From contig URDU01000017.1 in the NCBI GenBank assembly GCA_900546625.1, positions 1-53,974 on the forward strand: a DNA stretch of 53,974 nt, written 5' to 3'. The notes under the pieces are model-generated. The model searched no databases and was not told the DNA's origin. It worked only from the letters and a program-made list of their open reading frames with translations. This DNA comes from an uncultured Lachnobacterium sp. GTDB taxonomy: Bacteria > Bacillota > Clostridia > Lachnospirales > Lachnospiraceae. This document shows positions 9,416 to 19,243 of this stretch, in pieces; the first letter of the stretch is position 1, and each line of letters starts with the position of its first letter. A program made the position numbers and the translations under genes.

Positions 9416-10785
9416 AGCAGTATACGATAGGAAAAAAAGCAGCGGTCATAGTTGTGCATCAGCTTTGCATGGTACTTATGGTGACAGGAGTGTATGCCAC
9501 AGGCTATGCGTTCAGGCACGAAGCACATGGAAATATTGACATATATACACTCATATCACTTGCAGGTCTGGTAGGCAGCTTTGTAAGCCTTGCATACATG
9601 GCAAACGTGGCCGGCAGAAAATCAGAGGATGATTACACAATATACTATTTACCGATTGATAAGGTATACTCTGATGTGATGCTAGTGATATTTACACTGC
9701 TCATGGTATTTATGGGAAAAGTGATTTCAGGCGTAAAAAACCAGCACTTTGACTATGCATCACTTATTATGACGGCAGGCACATTTACTTTCTTGTTTGA
9801 TCTGGCGTTTATTATTTTTTACCAGAGCATCGTAAGGAAGATAAAAGGCAATATACTTTGTACACACAGCCTGTTATATAAGGGCTATGAGCTTTTGAAA
9901 AGGGTTATTGAAAAAAAGGATATCCACACACAGAAAAATAAAGAGATAATGCGTATACAGGAGGCACTTGAAGCAATCTCTGAGGGTGCGCTTGACACGA
10001 CACTCAATGTCAATGAGTTTCATGGGCAGCAGAAAAAGGTGGCGGAGGCTGTCAACCATATTCGTCAGGGTCTTATGAGCTCGGTGAATGAGAGTCTTAA
10101 GAATGAAAAGCTAAAGGCAGATTTAATAACAAACGTATCGCATGATATAAAGACACCTCTGACATCAATAGTCAACTATGTTGATTTACTTAAGAGGGAA
10201 AATCTGGACAATGAAAATGCCAAATACTATATACATGTGCTGGAGGATAAATCACAGCGCTTAAAGCAGCTGACAGAGGATCTGGTTGAGACATCAAAGA
10301 TTACATCGGGAAATGTGAAGCTCAATATGCAGAAGCTTGACCTGGTTGAGCTTTTATACCAGACCGGAGGCGAATTCAATGAGCGCTTTGAGGCGAGAAA
10401 TCTGACGATAGTTACAAAAATTCCGTCGGAACAGATATTTATCTATGCGGATGGGCGTCAGCTTTACCGCTCTATCGAAAATCTGTATACGAATGCCGCA
10501 AAATATGCACTGGAAAACACCAGAGTGTATGTGGAGCTTGAAAAGGCAGACAAAAAGGCAGTTTTTACAATAAAGAATGTGTCAAAGAATGAGCTTGACA
10601 TAGTAAGCGACGGAAATGTGGACCTGACAGAGCGTTTTGTGAGGGGAGAGAGGTCGAGAACCACAGAAGGAAGTGGTCTGGGACTTTCGATTGCAAAGAA
10701 TCTGACCCATTTGATGGGAGGAAAATTCGAAATTAAGGTAGATGGTGATTTATTTATTGCCACAATTACCTATAATATTATATAA
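9412..10785 (+). CDS. Membrane sensor histidine kinase
   Basis: A 457-residue HK partnered with the regulator it overlaps. Four hydrophobic segments (about 10-32, 44-66, 88-106, 115-140) place the sensor mostly inside the membrane with only short external loops. This suggests a membrane-stress or antibiotic sensor rather than a ligand-binding domain. A HAMP-like helical linker follows. The phospho-acceptor is His244 in NVSHDIKTPLTS. The ATPase domain has an N box (ENLYTNAAKYA) and the G2 motif EGSGLGLSIAK. The domain order and length are normal for a VanS-like kinase. Confidence 0.9.
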   Translation: MKQYTIGKKAAVIVVHQLCMVLMVTGVYATGYAFRHEAHGNIDIYTLISLAGLVGSFVSLAYMANVAGRKSEDDYTIYYLPIDKVYSDVMLVIFTLLMVFMGKVISGVKNQHFDYASLIMTAGTFTFLFDLAFIIFYQSIVRKIKGNILCTHSLLYKGYELLKRVIEKKDIHTQKNKEIMRIQEALEAISEGALDTTLNVNEFHGQQKKVAEAVNHIRQGLMSSVNESLKNEKLKADLITNVSHDIKTPLTSIVNYVDLLKRENLDNENAKYYIHVLEDKSQRLKQLTEDLVETSKITSGNVKLNMQKLDLVELLYQTGGEFNERFEARNLTIVTKIPSEQIFIYADGRQLYRSIENLYTNAAKYALENTRVYVELEKADKKAVFTIKNVSKNELDIVSDGNVDLTERFVRGERSRTTEGSGLGLSIAKNLTHLMGGKFEIKVDGDLFIATITYNII

Positions 10786-10830
10786 TAGTAAATAAAAGAA
10801 TTTTGAAATACACATACGGAGGTAGAATAA

Positions 10831-13116
10831 GTGAAATTATATGAAAATGGTGCTTACCTTTTAAACGGTAAGGAAGTAGTAATTGATGGACCGGAGGCAC
10901 TGGCTGCAGTTAAAAGCAAGACCGGCAGGGACATCGACAAACAGACAGCTAAGCAGGAGACAATTGCTTACGGTATTTTAAAGGAGCACAATACATCCGG
11001 CAATATGGACAAGCTTCAGATTAAGTTTGATAAGCTCACATCGCATGATATCACATTTGTAGGTATCATCCAGACAGCACGAGCTTCAGGACTTGAGAAA
11101 TTTCCTATCCCGTATGTACTTACAAACTGCCATAACAGCCTTTGTGCAGTAGGTGGAACAATCAATGAGGACGACCACATGTTTGGTCTTACATGTGCCA
11201 AGAAGTATGGTGGAATCTATGTACCACCTCATCAGGCAGTTATCCATCAGTTCGCACGAGAGATGCTCGCAGGCGGCGGAAAAATGATACTTGGCTCTGA
11301 TTCACATACACGCTATGGTGCACTTGGTACTATGGCAGTTGGTGAGGGTGGACCTGAGCTTGTTAAGCAGCTTCTCGAGCAGACATATGATATTGATATG
11401 CCTGAGGTGGTAGGTATCTACCTTACAGGAGAGCCAATCAAGGGCGTTGGACCACAGGATGTGGCACTTGCAATCATCGGAGAGGTATTCGGAAACGGCT
11501 TCGTAAAGAACAAGGTTATGGAGTTCGTAGGACCTGGTGTATCTAATCTGAGCGTTGACTTCCGTATCGGTGTCGATGTTATGACAACAGAGACCACATG
11601 TCTTTCTTCAATCTGGAGAACAGATGACAAGGTTAAGGAGTTCTTTGAGATTCACGACAGAGCTGAGGATCACAAGGAGCTTAATCCGGGTGAGGTGGCT
11701 TACTATGACAGATTTATCGAGATTGACTTAAGCCAGATCCGCCCTATGATAGCTATGCCTTTCCACCCAAGCAATACCTATACTATCGATGAGCTCAATG
11801 CAAACCTCATGGATATCCTCGATGACTGCGAGAAGAGAGCTGAGGTAAGCTTTGACGGCAAGGTGAAGCTTGATTTAAAGAGCAAGGTAAGAGACGGAAG
11901 ACTGTATGTAGATCAGGGAATCATCGCAGGCTGTGCAGGCGGTGGATTCGAGAATATCTGCGATGCGGCTGATATATTAAACGGACATTCAATCGGAGCA
12001 GACGAGTTTACACTGAGTGTTTACCCTGCATCTACTCCAATATACATGGAGCTTGTGAAAAACGGAGCTGTAGCGAAGCTGCTTGAGACAGGTGCAATCG
12101 TAAAGACTGCTTTCTGCGGACCTTGCTTTGGTGCCGGAGATACACCTGCCAACAACGCATTCTCTATCCGTCATTCAACAAGAAACTTCCCTAACAGAGA
12201 GGGTTCTAAGGTACAGAACGGACAGATCAGCTCGGTTGCACTCATGGATGCCCGTTCAATCGCTGCAACAGCAGCAAACAAGGGCTTCCTTACATCAGCA
12301 GCGGATATTGATGTCAACTTTACAAAGCCTAAATATTTCTTTGACAAGACTATATATGAGAACCGTGTATTTGACAGCCATGGAGTGGCAGATCCTTCAG
12401 TTGAGATCCAACTCGGACCAAACATCAAGGACTGGCCTGCAATGAGCGCACTTCCTGAGAATATGCTTCTCAAGGTGGTTTCAGAGATTCATGATCCTGT
12501 TACTACAACAGATGAGCTTATCCCTTCAGGAGAGACATCTTCATACCGTTCAAATCCTCTTGGACTTGCAGAGTTTGCACTTTCAAGAAAGGATCCTGAG
12601 TATGTAGGAAGAGCAAAGGAAATTCAAAAGGCACAGAAGGCTATAGAAAGCGGTGAGTGCGCAGGCAAGGCTGTTCCTGAGGTTGCTGAAATCATGGGAG
12701 TGGTAAAGAAAAAATTCCCTGAGGCAAGCCATGAGAATATGGGCTTCGGAAGCACAATCTTTGCTGTTAAGCCGGGTGATGGCTCTGCAAGAGAGCAGGC
12801 TGCAAGCTGCCAGAAGGTGCTTGGAGGCTGGGCAAACATCGCAAACGAGTATGCCACAAAGAGATACCGTTCAAACCTTATCAACTGGGGAATGCTTCCA
12901 TTTATTATCGATGAGGGAGAGCTTCCATTCCACAATCTCGACTACATCTTCCTTCCGGGAATCAGGAAAGAAATCGAGGATGCAAAGACTGAGTTTGAGG
13001 CATATGTTGTCAAGGATGGAGAGTTAAAGCCATTTACACTGAAGATGGGAGAGCTCACAGATGATGAGAGAGAGATAATATTAAAGGGATGTCTCATCAA
13101 CTATAACCGTAAATAA
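10831..13116 (+). CDS. Aconitase-family hydratase (YbhJ-like)
   Basis: A 761-residue Fe-S hydro-lyase of the aconitase superfamily. Likely [4Fe-4S] ligands are Cys368 (GCAGGG) and the pair Cys429/Cys432 (FCGPC). GSDSHTRYG near residue 154 is the conserved substrate loop. The C-terminal part carries the swivelling domain with RSNLINWG. Length and motifs resemble E. coli YbhJ, whose substrate is uncertain, more than canonical AcnA. No citrate synthase or isocitrate dehydrogenase lies nearby, so a true TCA role is not implied. Translation starts at GTG 10831, 7 nt after GGAGGT. Confidence 0.82.
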   Translation: MKLYENGAYLLNGKEVVIDGPEALAAVKSKTGRDIDKQTAKQETIAYGILKEHNTSGNMDKLQIKFDKLTSHDITFVGIIQTARASGLEKFPIPYVLTNCHNSLCAVGGTINEDDHMFGLTCAKKYGGIYVPPHQAVIHQFAREMLAGGGKMILGSDSHTRYGALGTMAVGEGGPELVKQLLEQTYDIDMPEVVGIYLTGEPIKGVGPQDVALAIIGEVFGNGFVKNKVMEFVGPGVSNLSVDFRIGVDVMTTETTCLSSIWRTDDKVKEFFEIHDRAEDHKELNPGEVAYYDRFIEIDLSQIRPMIAMPFHPSNTYTIDELNANLMDILDDCEKRAEVSFDGKVKLDLKSKVRDGRLYVDQGIIAGCAGGGFENICDAADILNGHSIGADEFTLSVYPASTPIYMELVKNGAVAKLLETGAIVKTAFCGPCFGAGDTPANNAFSIRHSTRNFPNREGSKVQNGQISSVALMDARSIAATAANKGFLTSAADIDVNFTKPKYFFDKTIYENRVFDSHGVADPSVEIQLGPNIKDWPAMSALPENMLLKVVSEIHDPVTTTDELIPSGETSSYRSNPLGLAEFALSRKDPEYVGRAKEIQKAQKAIESGECAGKAVPEVAEIMGVVKKKFPEASHENMGFGSTIFAVKPGDGSAREQAASCQKVLGGWANIANEYATKRYRSNLINWGMLPFIIDEGELPFHNLDYIFLPGIRKEIEDAKTEFEAYVVKDGELKPFTLKMGELTDDEREIILKGCLINYNRK

Positions 13117-13131
13117 GGAGAGTTTAATCCG

Positions 13132-14445
13132 ATGGAAGAGACCGGAAAAGCTGGTAAAAAATCAAACATTGAGATAAATGCAGATAAGGGTGCGAAGCAA
13201 AATTCGCACCCGGGGCGTGAGGAATGGCCACACCTGATCAGAATAGGTGTCATGGTATTTGTCACGTTTGCCGTCTGTATACTGTTTTTCTTTGCACTGT
13301 ACAGATTTGAGGGCTTTGCAGGCATATGGAACAAGCTGTTTGCTGCAGCGATGCCTATTATAATGGGACTTGTGCTTGCATACCTGATGAATCCGGTTAT
13401 GCTATGGCTGGAAAGAGGCTTTAAAAAGCTTTTTGCCAAAAAGATAAAGAGCGAAAGAAAGCTGAGAAAGGCCTCAAGAGCTCTTGCAATCACAGGCTCG
13501 GTGATTATTCTGGTAGCAATTATTTCGCTCCTCATTGCGGCTATTGTGCCTTCTGTCATAGCCAGTGTATCAGGGCTTATGAAGACACTGCCAAATGATG
13601 TTGCCTCTTTTATCAATATGATAAAGCATGGTAACTTCGGGGACAGCAAATTAGCGGAGCTTGCGAGCACAGGTTTACAGGATGCAACCGACTACATTGA
13701 GAATTATGCCACAGAAAAGCTCATTCCCGAGGCACAGAAGTATGTTGCTCAGATTACGACCGGTGTGATTTCGGTGGTGAAGGGCTTACTCAATTTCATT
13801 ATCGGAATAATCGTGATGGTCTATGTGATGAGTATCCAGGAGACTCTCGCAGGACAGAGCAAAAAGATAATATACGCTGTCTGTAAGCCAAAGACAGGCA
13901 ATATCATTATTGAGACACTCAGAAAGACAAATGAGATTTTTGGAGGCTTCATAAGCGGTAAGATAATAGATTCACTGATTATCGGTGTGATTGCATATTT
14001 CGGATGTCTGATTTTAAGGATTCCGTCATCGGTGCTCGTTGCAGTGATTATCGGTGTCACAAATGTGATTCCGGTATTCGGACCGTTTATCGGTGCAATT
14101 CCATCGTTACTCATAGTAGTAATTCAGAGTCCGTGGCACGCACTTTATCTTTTGATATTTATTGTTGTGCTGCAGCAGGTGGATGGCAATATCATAGGGC
14201 CTAAGATACTTGGCTCATCTACAGGGCTTTCGACCTTCTGGGTTATGTTTGCCATACTAATCGGCGGAGGAATGTTTGGTTTTCTTGGAATGTTACTTGG
14301 TGTTCCGACCTTTGCTGTGATATACTATATTGTGAGAAGAGTTGTTAATTATGCTCTCAGGAAAAAGAAGCTTCCTGAGGACACAAGGGATTATACAAAG
14401 ACAACAGGTGTAGATACAAAAAATAATAAGCTTAAATACGAGTAG
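13132..14445 (+). CDS. AI-2E / PerM-family membrane transporter
   Basis: A 437-residue integral membrane protein of the AI-2E transporter (YtvI/PerM/TqsA) family. After a charged N-terminus of about 40 residues there are roughly seven to eight membrane spans. The family signature lies toward the end (VTNVIPVFGPFIGAIPS, then DGNIIGPKILG). A lysine-rich loop (KKLFAKKIKSERK) follows the second span. The family name is historical; members include autoinducer exporters and Na+/H+ antiporters, so the substrate is open. AAGGAGAG precedes the ATG, and the gene is 15 nt behind the hydratase. Confidence 0.85.
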   Translation: MEETGKAGKKSNIEINADKGAKQNSHPGREEWPHLIRIGVMVFVTFAVCILFFFALYRFEGFAGIWNKLFAAAMPIIMGLVLAYLMNPVMLWLERGFKKLFAKKIKSERKLRKASRALAITGSVIILVAIISLLIAAIVPSVIASVSGLMKTLPNDVASFINMIKHGNFGDSKLAELASTGLQDATDYIENYATEKLIPEAQKYVAQITTGVISVVKGLLNFIIGIIVMVYVMSIQETLAGQSKKIIYAVCKPKTGNIIIETLRKTNEIFGGFISGKIIDSLIIGVIAYFGCLILRIPSSVLVAVIIGVTNVIPVFGPFIGAIPSLLIVVIQSPWHALYLLIFIVVLQQVDGNIIGPKILGSSTGLSTFWVMFAILIGGGMFGFLGMLLGVPTFAVIYYIVRRVVNYALRKKKLPEDTRDYTKTTGVDTKNNKLKYE

Positions 14446-14454
14446 GTGAAATAA

Positions 14455-17085
14455 GTGGATAAATACGAATACAATCTCAAGCTGGATCAGATAAAAGCCC
14501 TGAGCGCCGAGGAGGGCTATATGAGTGCGGCGGAGATTGCAGATAGCATAAACTGGAATAAAATTAAAAATGTAAATACACTCGTTAAAATCGGCGAAAT
14601 CTACGAGAAGGCCGAGAGATACCAGGATGCAAGGGACATACTTTTAATGGCCTATGACCGTTCTCCAATCGGCAGGATGATCATATACAGACTGGCTGAG
14701 GTAGCCATCAAGATGGGTGATTATGATGCAGCTACCGAGTATTATGATGAGTTTGTTGAGATAGCGCCTCATGATGATATGAAGTATGTGCTAAGATATG
14801 CCATCAAAAAAGGGCAGGGAGCTTCATTTGATGAGCTCATCACTATTCTGGAAGAGTACAAGGACGAAGAATACACTGAGGAGTGGGCGTATGAGCTTGC
14901 ATACCTGTACCACAAGGCAGGAAAAGCCGACAAGTGTATAGAGGCCTGCGATGAGCTTATTCTGTGGTTCGGAGACGGACCATATGTGGAGCGTGCGCTG
15001 GAGCTTAAGATGCTCTATCAGCCACTTACCAAGGCTCAGGAGGAAAAGTACAGACGATTCAAGGCAGAGAGGGAAAAGCCTGCGAAGACAAAGGATACAG
15101 CTGAGGTCACTGAGATAGGTGCCATGGAGATGGTAAAGGGCGGAGAGATAGTGCATGATGATGTAACCATTCCGCAGATTACCGTAAATCAGGAGAAATT
15201 CAATACTGTAAATCTACAGCAGGAGATTGCCAAGGGTATGCAGCAGATCATGGAGGCCAAGGGCAAGAATGAGGTTGCTGATACCATGGATACCATCAAG
15301 AAGATAGTTGAGGATATTCCTTATCTCAAGCTCGAAAAGGAGCAGGAGGATGAGGATGTCAAGCAGCCTGAAGAGACAGAGCATATCGCTACAGATGAAG
15401 AGATAGATGGCTCACTTAAGCTGAATTTCAAGGAGCTTTTGGGTGAGGACGCTGACGGACAGATGTCTATGGTCATGAGTGAAAAGACTCAGCTTGAGCA
15501 TCAGATTACGGGACAGATGTCTATACAGGATGTGCTTGAAGAGTGGGAAAAGACCAGACATGCAGCTGAAATTGCGCTAAGGGAGGCCGAGCAGCAGAAG
15601 CTTGAGTCGGCTAAGGCCAGAGCGCTTCAGGAGGCAGGAGACATCATGGAGAGATTAAATGATGTCATTCCAAAGCTGGATGCGGGCGTGACACCGAAGG
15701 AGCTTCTTGAGGAGGAGTATCTTAAGGTGCCGGTCGATATCACAGAGCAGGAGGCTGCAGTGGAGGAGCCTGAAGCTGAGCAGAAACCGGATATGCAGGA
15801 GCTGCAGGAAGCAGAGGATGAGGTTGCAGACGAGGTGCAGGAGTCACAGGAAGCAGCGGATGAGGCTGTAGACGAAGTGCAGGAGCCGCAGGAAGCAGAG
15901 GATGAGGCTGTAGACGAGGTACAGGAGCCACAGGAAGCTCCGGATGAGACTACAGATGAAGTCAAGGAACCGGTTGGAGAGCCGGAGGATATAATTGTGG
16001 CAGAGGAGTCTGAGACAGATGAGATACTCATGCAGCCGACTACCATGATGCCTGAAATAACAGATGATATGTTAAATGCCGATGATGATACAGCAGACGA
16101 AGAGGCTTCACAGGAGGAAGAAAACACTTCTGAGAAGAGGGATTTTGATCATGTGACATCATTTATCGAGCAGGAAATAGCCAAGATGACAGCAAAGAAT
16201 CCGGGACTGGAGAAGAAGCTGGATATGGCTAAGACAAGAAAAATGCCGGATATTTCATTGCCGGAGGATTTAGACAGCGAAGAAGATGACTCGAAATTGA
16301 AAGAAACAAAACATATAAAAGAGCTTACAAGCGAACAGAAGGCTATATTTTCATATTTTATACCGGTAAAGGGTATGGAGGATCAGATTTGCAAGGCATA
16401 CAATGCAGTGCTTGATCATTTCAACAGGAAGGAAAATGCATCCACAGGCAACCTGATTATACAGGGAGAACAGGGCTGTGGAAAGACAATGCTTGCTACA
16501 AGCTTCATAAAAGTATTACAAAAAGACGGTGAACAGCTCACAGGCAAGATGGGCAAGATAGATGCTGCCGCGCTCAATAAAAAGGATGTGCAGCAGGTAG
16601 TCAGAAAGATAACAGGAGGCTGTCTTATAATAGAAAGAGCCGGCGATATAGACCGCAGCATAGCGGCACAGCTATCATTTTTGATGGAGCATGATATTAC
16701 TGGAACACTCTATATACTTGAGGATACATCAAAGGGTATAAAAAAGGCACTCTCAATGGATGAAGGCTTTGCAGCCAAGTTCACGGAAAAGATATCGGTT
16801 CCTATTTTTACAAATGATGAGCTGGTATTGTTTGCTAAATCATACTCTGCAGAGCTTGGGTACAAGATAGACGAGATGGCTATTCTGGCATTGCACAACA
16901 GAATCAGCAATATTGAGAGAATAGACCAGGCTACCACTCTGACAGAGGTCAAGGACATAATTGATGAGGCCATAGACAGGGAGGCTCACAGCGGACTGAA
17001 GAAGGCTATAAGTATTCTGACAGCCAAGAGATATACAGATGATGACCGAATTGTACTCAAAGAGGATCATTTCAGAGAAAAATAA
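14455..17085 (+). CDS. Large TPR / acidic-repeat / P-loop protein of unknown function
   Basis: An 876-residue cytosolic protein. Residues of about 1-200 form TPR-like helix pairs (NTLVKIGEIYEKAERYQDAR and following). Residues 451-506 are four near-perfect 14-residue acidic repeats (QEAxDEaxDEVqEp). Residues of about 640-870 form an AAA-like module with Walker A GEQGCGKT and a degenerate Walker B (GCLIIERAGDID). The start is GTG 14455 after TAGGTGA, 9 nt behind the transporter. It looks like a scaffold ATPase; no function can be assigned. It is transcribed together with glgB, 20 nt downstream. Confidence 0.75.
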   Translation: MDKYEYNLKLDQIKALSAEEGYMSAAEIADSINWNKIKNVNTLVKIGEIYEKAERYQDARDILLMAYDRSPIGRMIIYRLAEVAIKMGDYDAATEYYDEFVEIAPHDDMKYVLRYAIKKGQGASFDELITILEEYKDEEYTEEWAYELAYLYHKAGKADKCIEACDELILWFGDGPYVERALELKMLYQPLTKAQEEKYRRFKAEREKPAKTKDTAEVTEIGAMEMVKGGEIVHDDVTIPQITVNQEKFNTVNLQQEIAKGMQQIMEAKGKNEVADTMDTIKKIVEDIPYLKLEKEQEDEDVKQPEETEHIATDEEIDGSLKLNFKELLGEDADGQMSMVMSEKTQLEHQITGQMSIQDVLEEWEKTRHAAEIALREAEQQKLESAKARALQEAGDIMERLNDVIPKLDAGVTPKELLEEEYLKVPVDITEQEAAVEEPEAEQKPDMQELQEAEDEVADEVQESQEAADEAVDEVQEPQEAEDEAVDEVQEPQEAPDETTDEVKEPVGEPEDIIVAEESETDEILMQPTTMMPEITDDMLNADDDTADEEASQEEENTSEKRDFDHVTSFIEQEIAKMTAKNPGLEKKLDMAKTRKMPDISLPEDLDSEEDDSKLKETKHIKELTSEQKAIFSYFIPVKGMEDQICKAYNAVLDHFNRKENASTGNLIIQGEQGCGKTMLATSFIKVLQKDGEQLTGKMGKIDAAALNKKDVQQVVRKITGGCLIIERAGDIDRSIAAQLSFLMEHDITGTLYILEDTSKGIKKALSMDEGFAAKFTEKISVPIFTNDELVLFAKSYSAELGYKIDEMAILALHNRISNIERIDQATTLTEVKDIIDEAIDREAHSGLKKAISILTAKRYTDDDRIVLKEDHFREK
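15805..15972 (+). repeat. Four tandem 42-nt coding repeats
   Basis: Four in-frame copies of a 42-nt unit beginning CAGGAAGC(A/T) encode the 14-residue acidic repeats of the TPR/P-loop protein. Copies two and three differ at only a few positions, which suggests recent expansion and likely copy-number variation between strains. Confidence 0.8.
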
Positions 17086-17105
17086 ATACTTATGGGGGTA
17101 TATAT

Positions 17106-19064
17106 ATGTGTAATTTTACAGCAATGGATTGTTACCTGTTTGGTCAGGCAACACACTATGATATCTACAAAAAGATGGGTGCTCACTTAGCTGAGCGCAA
17201 AGGAAAAAAAGGAGTGTGCTTTGACGTTTGGGCGCCACATGCAAAGGAAGTATATGTGTTTGGTGAGTTCAATGACTGGAATGAGACCAGCCATGAGATG
17301 AAGCGTGTAGAGCCTGAAACCATGGGCGTGTATGAGCTTTTTGTACCGGGAGCGCAAAAGGGTCAGATGTATAAGTTTATCATAGTCACTGAACAGGGTG
17401 ACAAGCTGTACAAGGCAGATCCATACGCAAACTACGCAGAGCTTCGTCCGGGAACAGCTTCTATCATCACAGATATCGAGCATTTCACTTGGACTGACAA
17501 AGAATGGATGGATAAGAGAAAAGCAAAGTCAGATGCTGATGTATATTCTTCACCTATGGCTATATATGAGTGTCATCCGGGCTCATGGATGAGACATCCG
17601 GGCAGAGAGGATGAGGGCTTTTATACATACAGGGAGCTTGCAAAATCGCTTATATCCTATGTGAAAACTATGGGATATACACATATTGAGCTGATGGGTA
17701 TTTCAGAGTATCCGTTTGACGGCTCATGGGGCTATCAGGTCACAGGCTACTATGCACCTACATCGAGGTATGGAGAGCCTGAGGATTTTGCATACTTTGT
17801 TGATCAGTGCCATAAAAATAATATCGGAGTAATCCTCGACTGGGTTCCTGCACATTTTCCAAAGGATGCGCATGGACTCGCCAATTTCGACGGAACAGCC
17901 ACATATGAGTATGCAGACCCGAGAAAGGGAGAGCATCCAGACTGGGGCACAAAGATATTCGACTACGGTAAGAATGAGGTAAAGAACTTCCTTATCGGAA
18001 GTGCACTTATGTGGATAGAAAATTACCACGTAGACGGACTGAGAGTGGATGCGGTTGCGTCAATGCTCTATCTCGACTACGGAAAGAACGACGGACAGTG
18101 GGTGCCAAACAAGTTCGGAGGCAATAAGAACCTTGAGGCAGTAGAGTTTTTCAAGCATATCAACACACTCATACTCGGAAGAAATCATGGAACAGTCATG
18201 ATAGCCGAGGAGTCTACCGCATGGCCAAAGGTAACAGGCAAGGTAGAGGATGACGGACTGAACTTCAGCTACAAGTGGAACATGGGATGGATGCATGACT
18301 TCCTTGATTACATGAAGCTGGATCCATATTTCCGTAAAAATAACCACAACAAGATGACCTTTGCAATGAGCTACAATGAGAGTGAGAAATATATTCTGGT
18401 GCTGTCACACGACGAGGTGGTACATCTGAAGTGCTCTATGCTCAATAAAATGCCGGGCTTAGAAGGGGATAAATTCAAGAACCTCATGGCAGGATATGCA
18501 TTTATGATGGGACACTGTGGCAAGAAGCTTCTGTTCATGGGACAGGAGTTTGCACAGAAGCAGGAGTGGAGCGAGGAAAGAGAGCTCGACTGGTATCTGC
18601 TTGAGAATCCGGAGCATAAAAAAATCCAGAACTGGGTAAAGGAGCTGCTTCATCTCTATAGAAGAAACCGCTGCCTGTACGAGCTGGATTCAAGCTGGGA
18701 AGGCTTTGAATGGATAAATGCAAACGATGCAGACAGAAGCATCTTCAGCTTTATCAGAAAGAGCAAGGATGGCAAGAATAATATGCTCTTTGTCATCAAT
18801 TTCACACCGGTAGAGAGATCTGATTACAGAGTCGGAGTGCCAAAGCACAAGACATATCAGCTCGTTTTAGACAGCGAGGATCCTAAATTTACCGGCAAAA
18901 CGGTACAGGAGCCTGTAAAGAAGGCTGCAAAGGGCAGAGGTAAGGCAGCAAAACAGTCATATAAGAAGCTGGACTACAAGGCAGTCAAATCAGAGTGTGA
19001 TGGCAGACCATTTTCATTTGCTTATCCACTTGCGCCTTACGGAGTTGCTGTATTTAAATACTAA
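17106..19064 (+). CDS. glgB: 1,4-alpha-glucan branching enzyme
   Basis: A 652-residue GH13 enzyme that makes the alpha-1,6 branches of glycogen. An N-terminal CBM48 domain (about 25-125) is followed by the TIM barrel. The nucleophile Asp is in DGLRVDAV, the acid/base Glu in IAEEST and the third acidic residue in LSHDE. The C-terminal domain contains an unusual basic Lys/Ala insert (KKAAKGRGKAAKQSYKK). No other glycogen genes are adjacent. A GGGGGT site lies upstream of the ATG. Confidence 0.93.
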   Translation: MCNFTAMDCYLFGQATHYDIYKKMGAHLAERKGKKGVCFDVWAPHAKEVYVFGEFNDWNETSHEMKRVEPETMGVYELFVPGAQKGQMYKFIIVTEQGDKLYKADPYANYAELRPGTASIITDIEHFTWTDKEWMDKRKAKSDADVYSSPMAIYECHPGSWMRHPGREDEGFYTYRELAKSLISYVKTMGYTHIELMGISEYPFDGSWGYQVTGYYAPTSRYGEPEDFAYFVDQCHKNNIGVILDWVPAHFPKDAHGLANFDGTATYEYADPRKGEHPDWGTKIFDYGKNEVKNFLIGSALMWIENYHVDGLRVDAVASMLYLDYGKNDGQWVPNKFGGNKNLEAVEFFKHINTLILGRNHGTVMIAEESTAWPKVTGKVEDDGLNFSYKWNMGWMHDFLDYMKLDPYFRKNNHNKMTFAMSYNESEKYILVLSHDEVVHLKCSMLNKMPGLEGDKFKNLMAGYAFMMGHCGKKLLFMGQEFAQKQEWSEERELDWYLLENPEHKKIQNWVKELLHLYRRNRCLYELDSSWEGFEWINANDADRSIFSFIRKSKDGKNNMLFVINFTPVERSDYRVGVPKHKTYQLVLDSEDPKFTGKTVQEPVKKAAKGRGKAAKQSYKKLDYKAVKSECDGRPFSFAYPLAPYGVAVFKY

Positions 19065-19084
19065 TATACAAGTGTATAGACGGG

Positions 19085-19123
19085 AAAAGACCGCACCGAT
19101 TTAAGGTGCGGTCTTTATTTTTG
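19085..19123 (+). terminator. Terminator after glgB
   Basis: A perfect 12-bp stem AAAGACCGCACC / GGTGCGGTCTTT is followed by ATTTTTG. It closes the hydratase-glgB run of genes. Confidence 0.88.
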
Positions 19124-19243
19124 TGTCTGAGATGTCGATATAATAAAAAGATAACTATTCAGTTGGATAAAAAGTACGAAGTATGAATATCCATAAATAA
19201 AAGCTGCAGAGACAATATATATGCAGGGCACGGAGCAGGAAAA

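Noticed and set aside
15627..16127. Ser/Cys-rich 166-codon frame on the minus strand
   Set aside because: It is the mirror of the acidic repeat region; low complexity comes from the repeats on the other strand.
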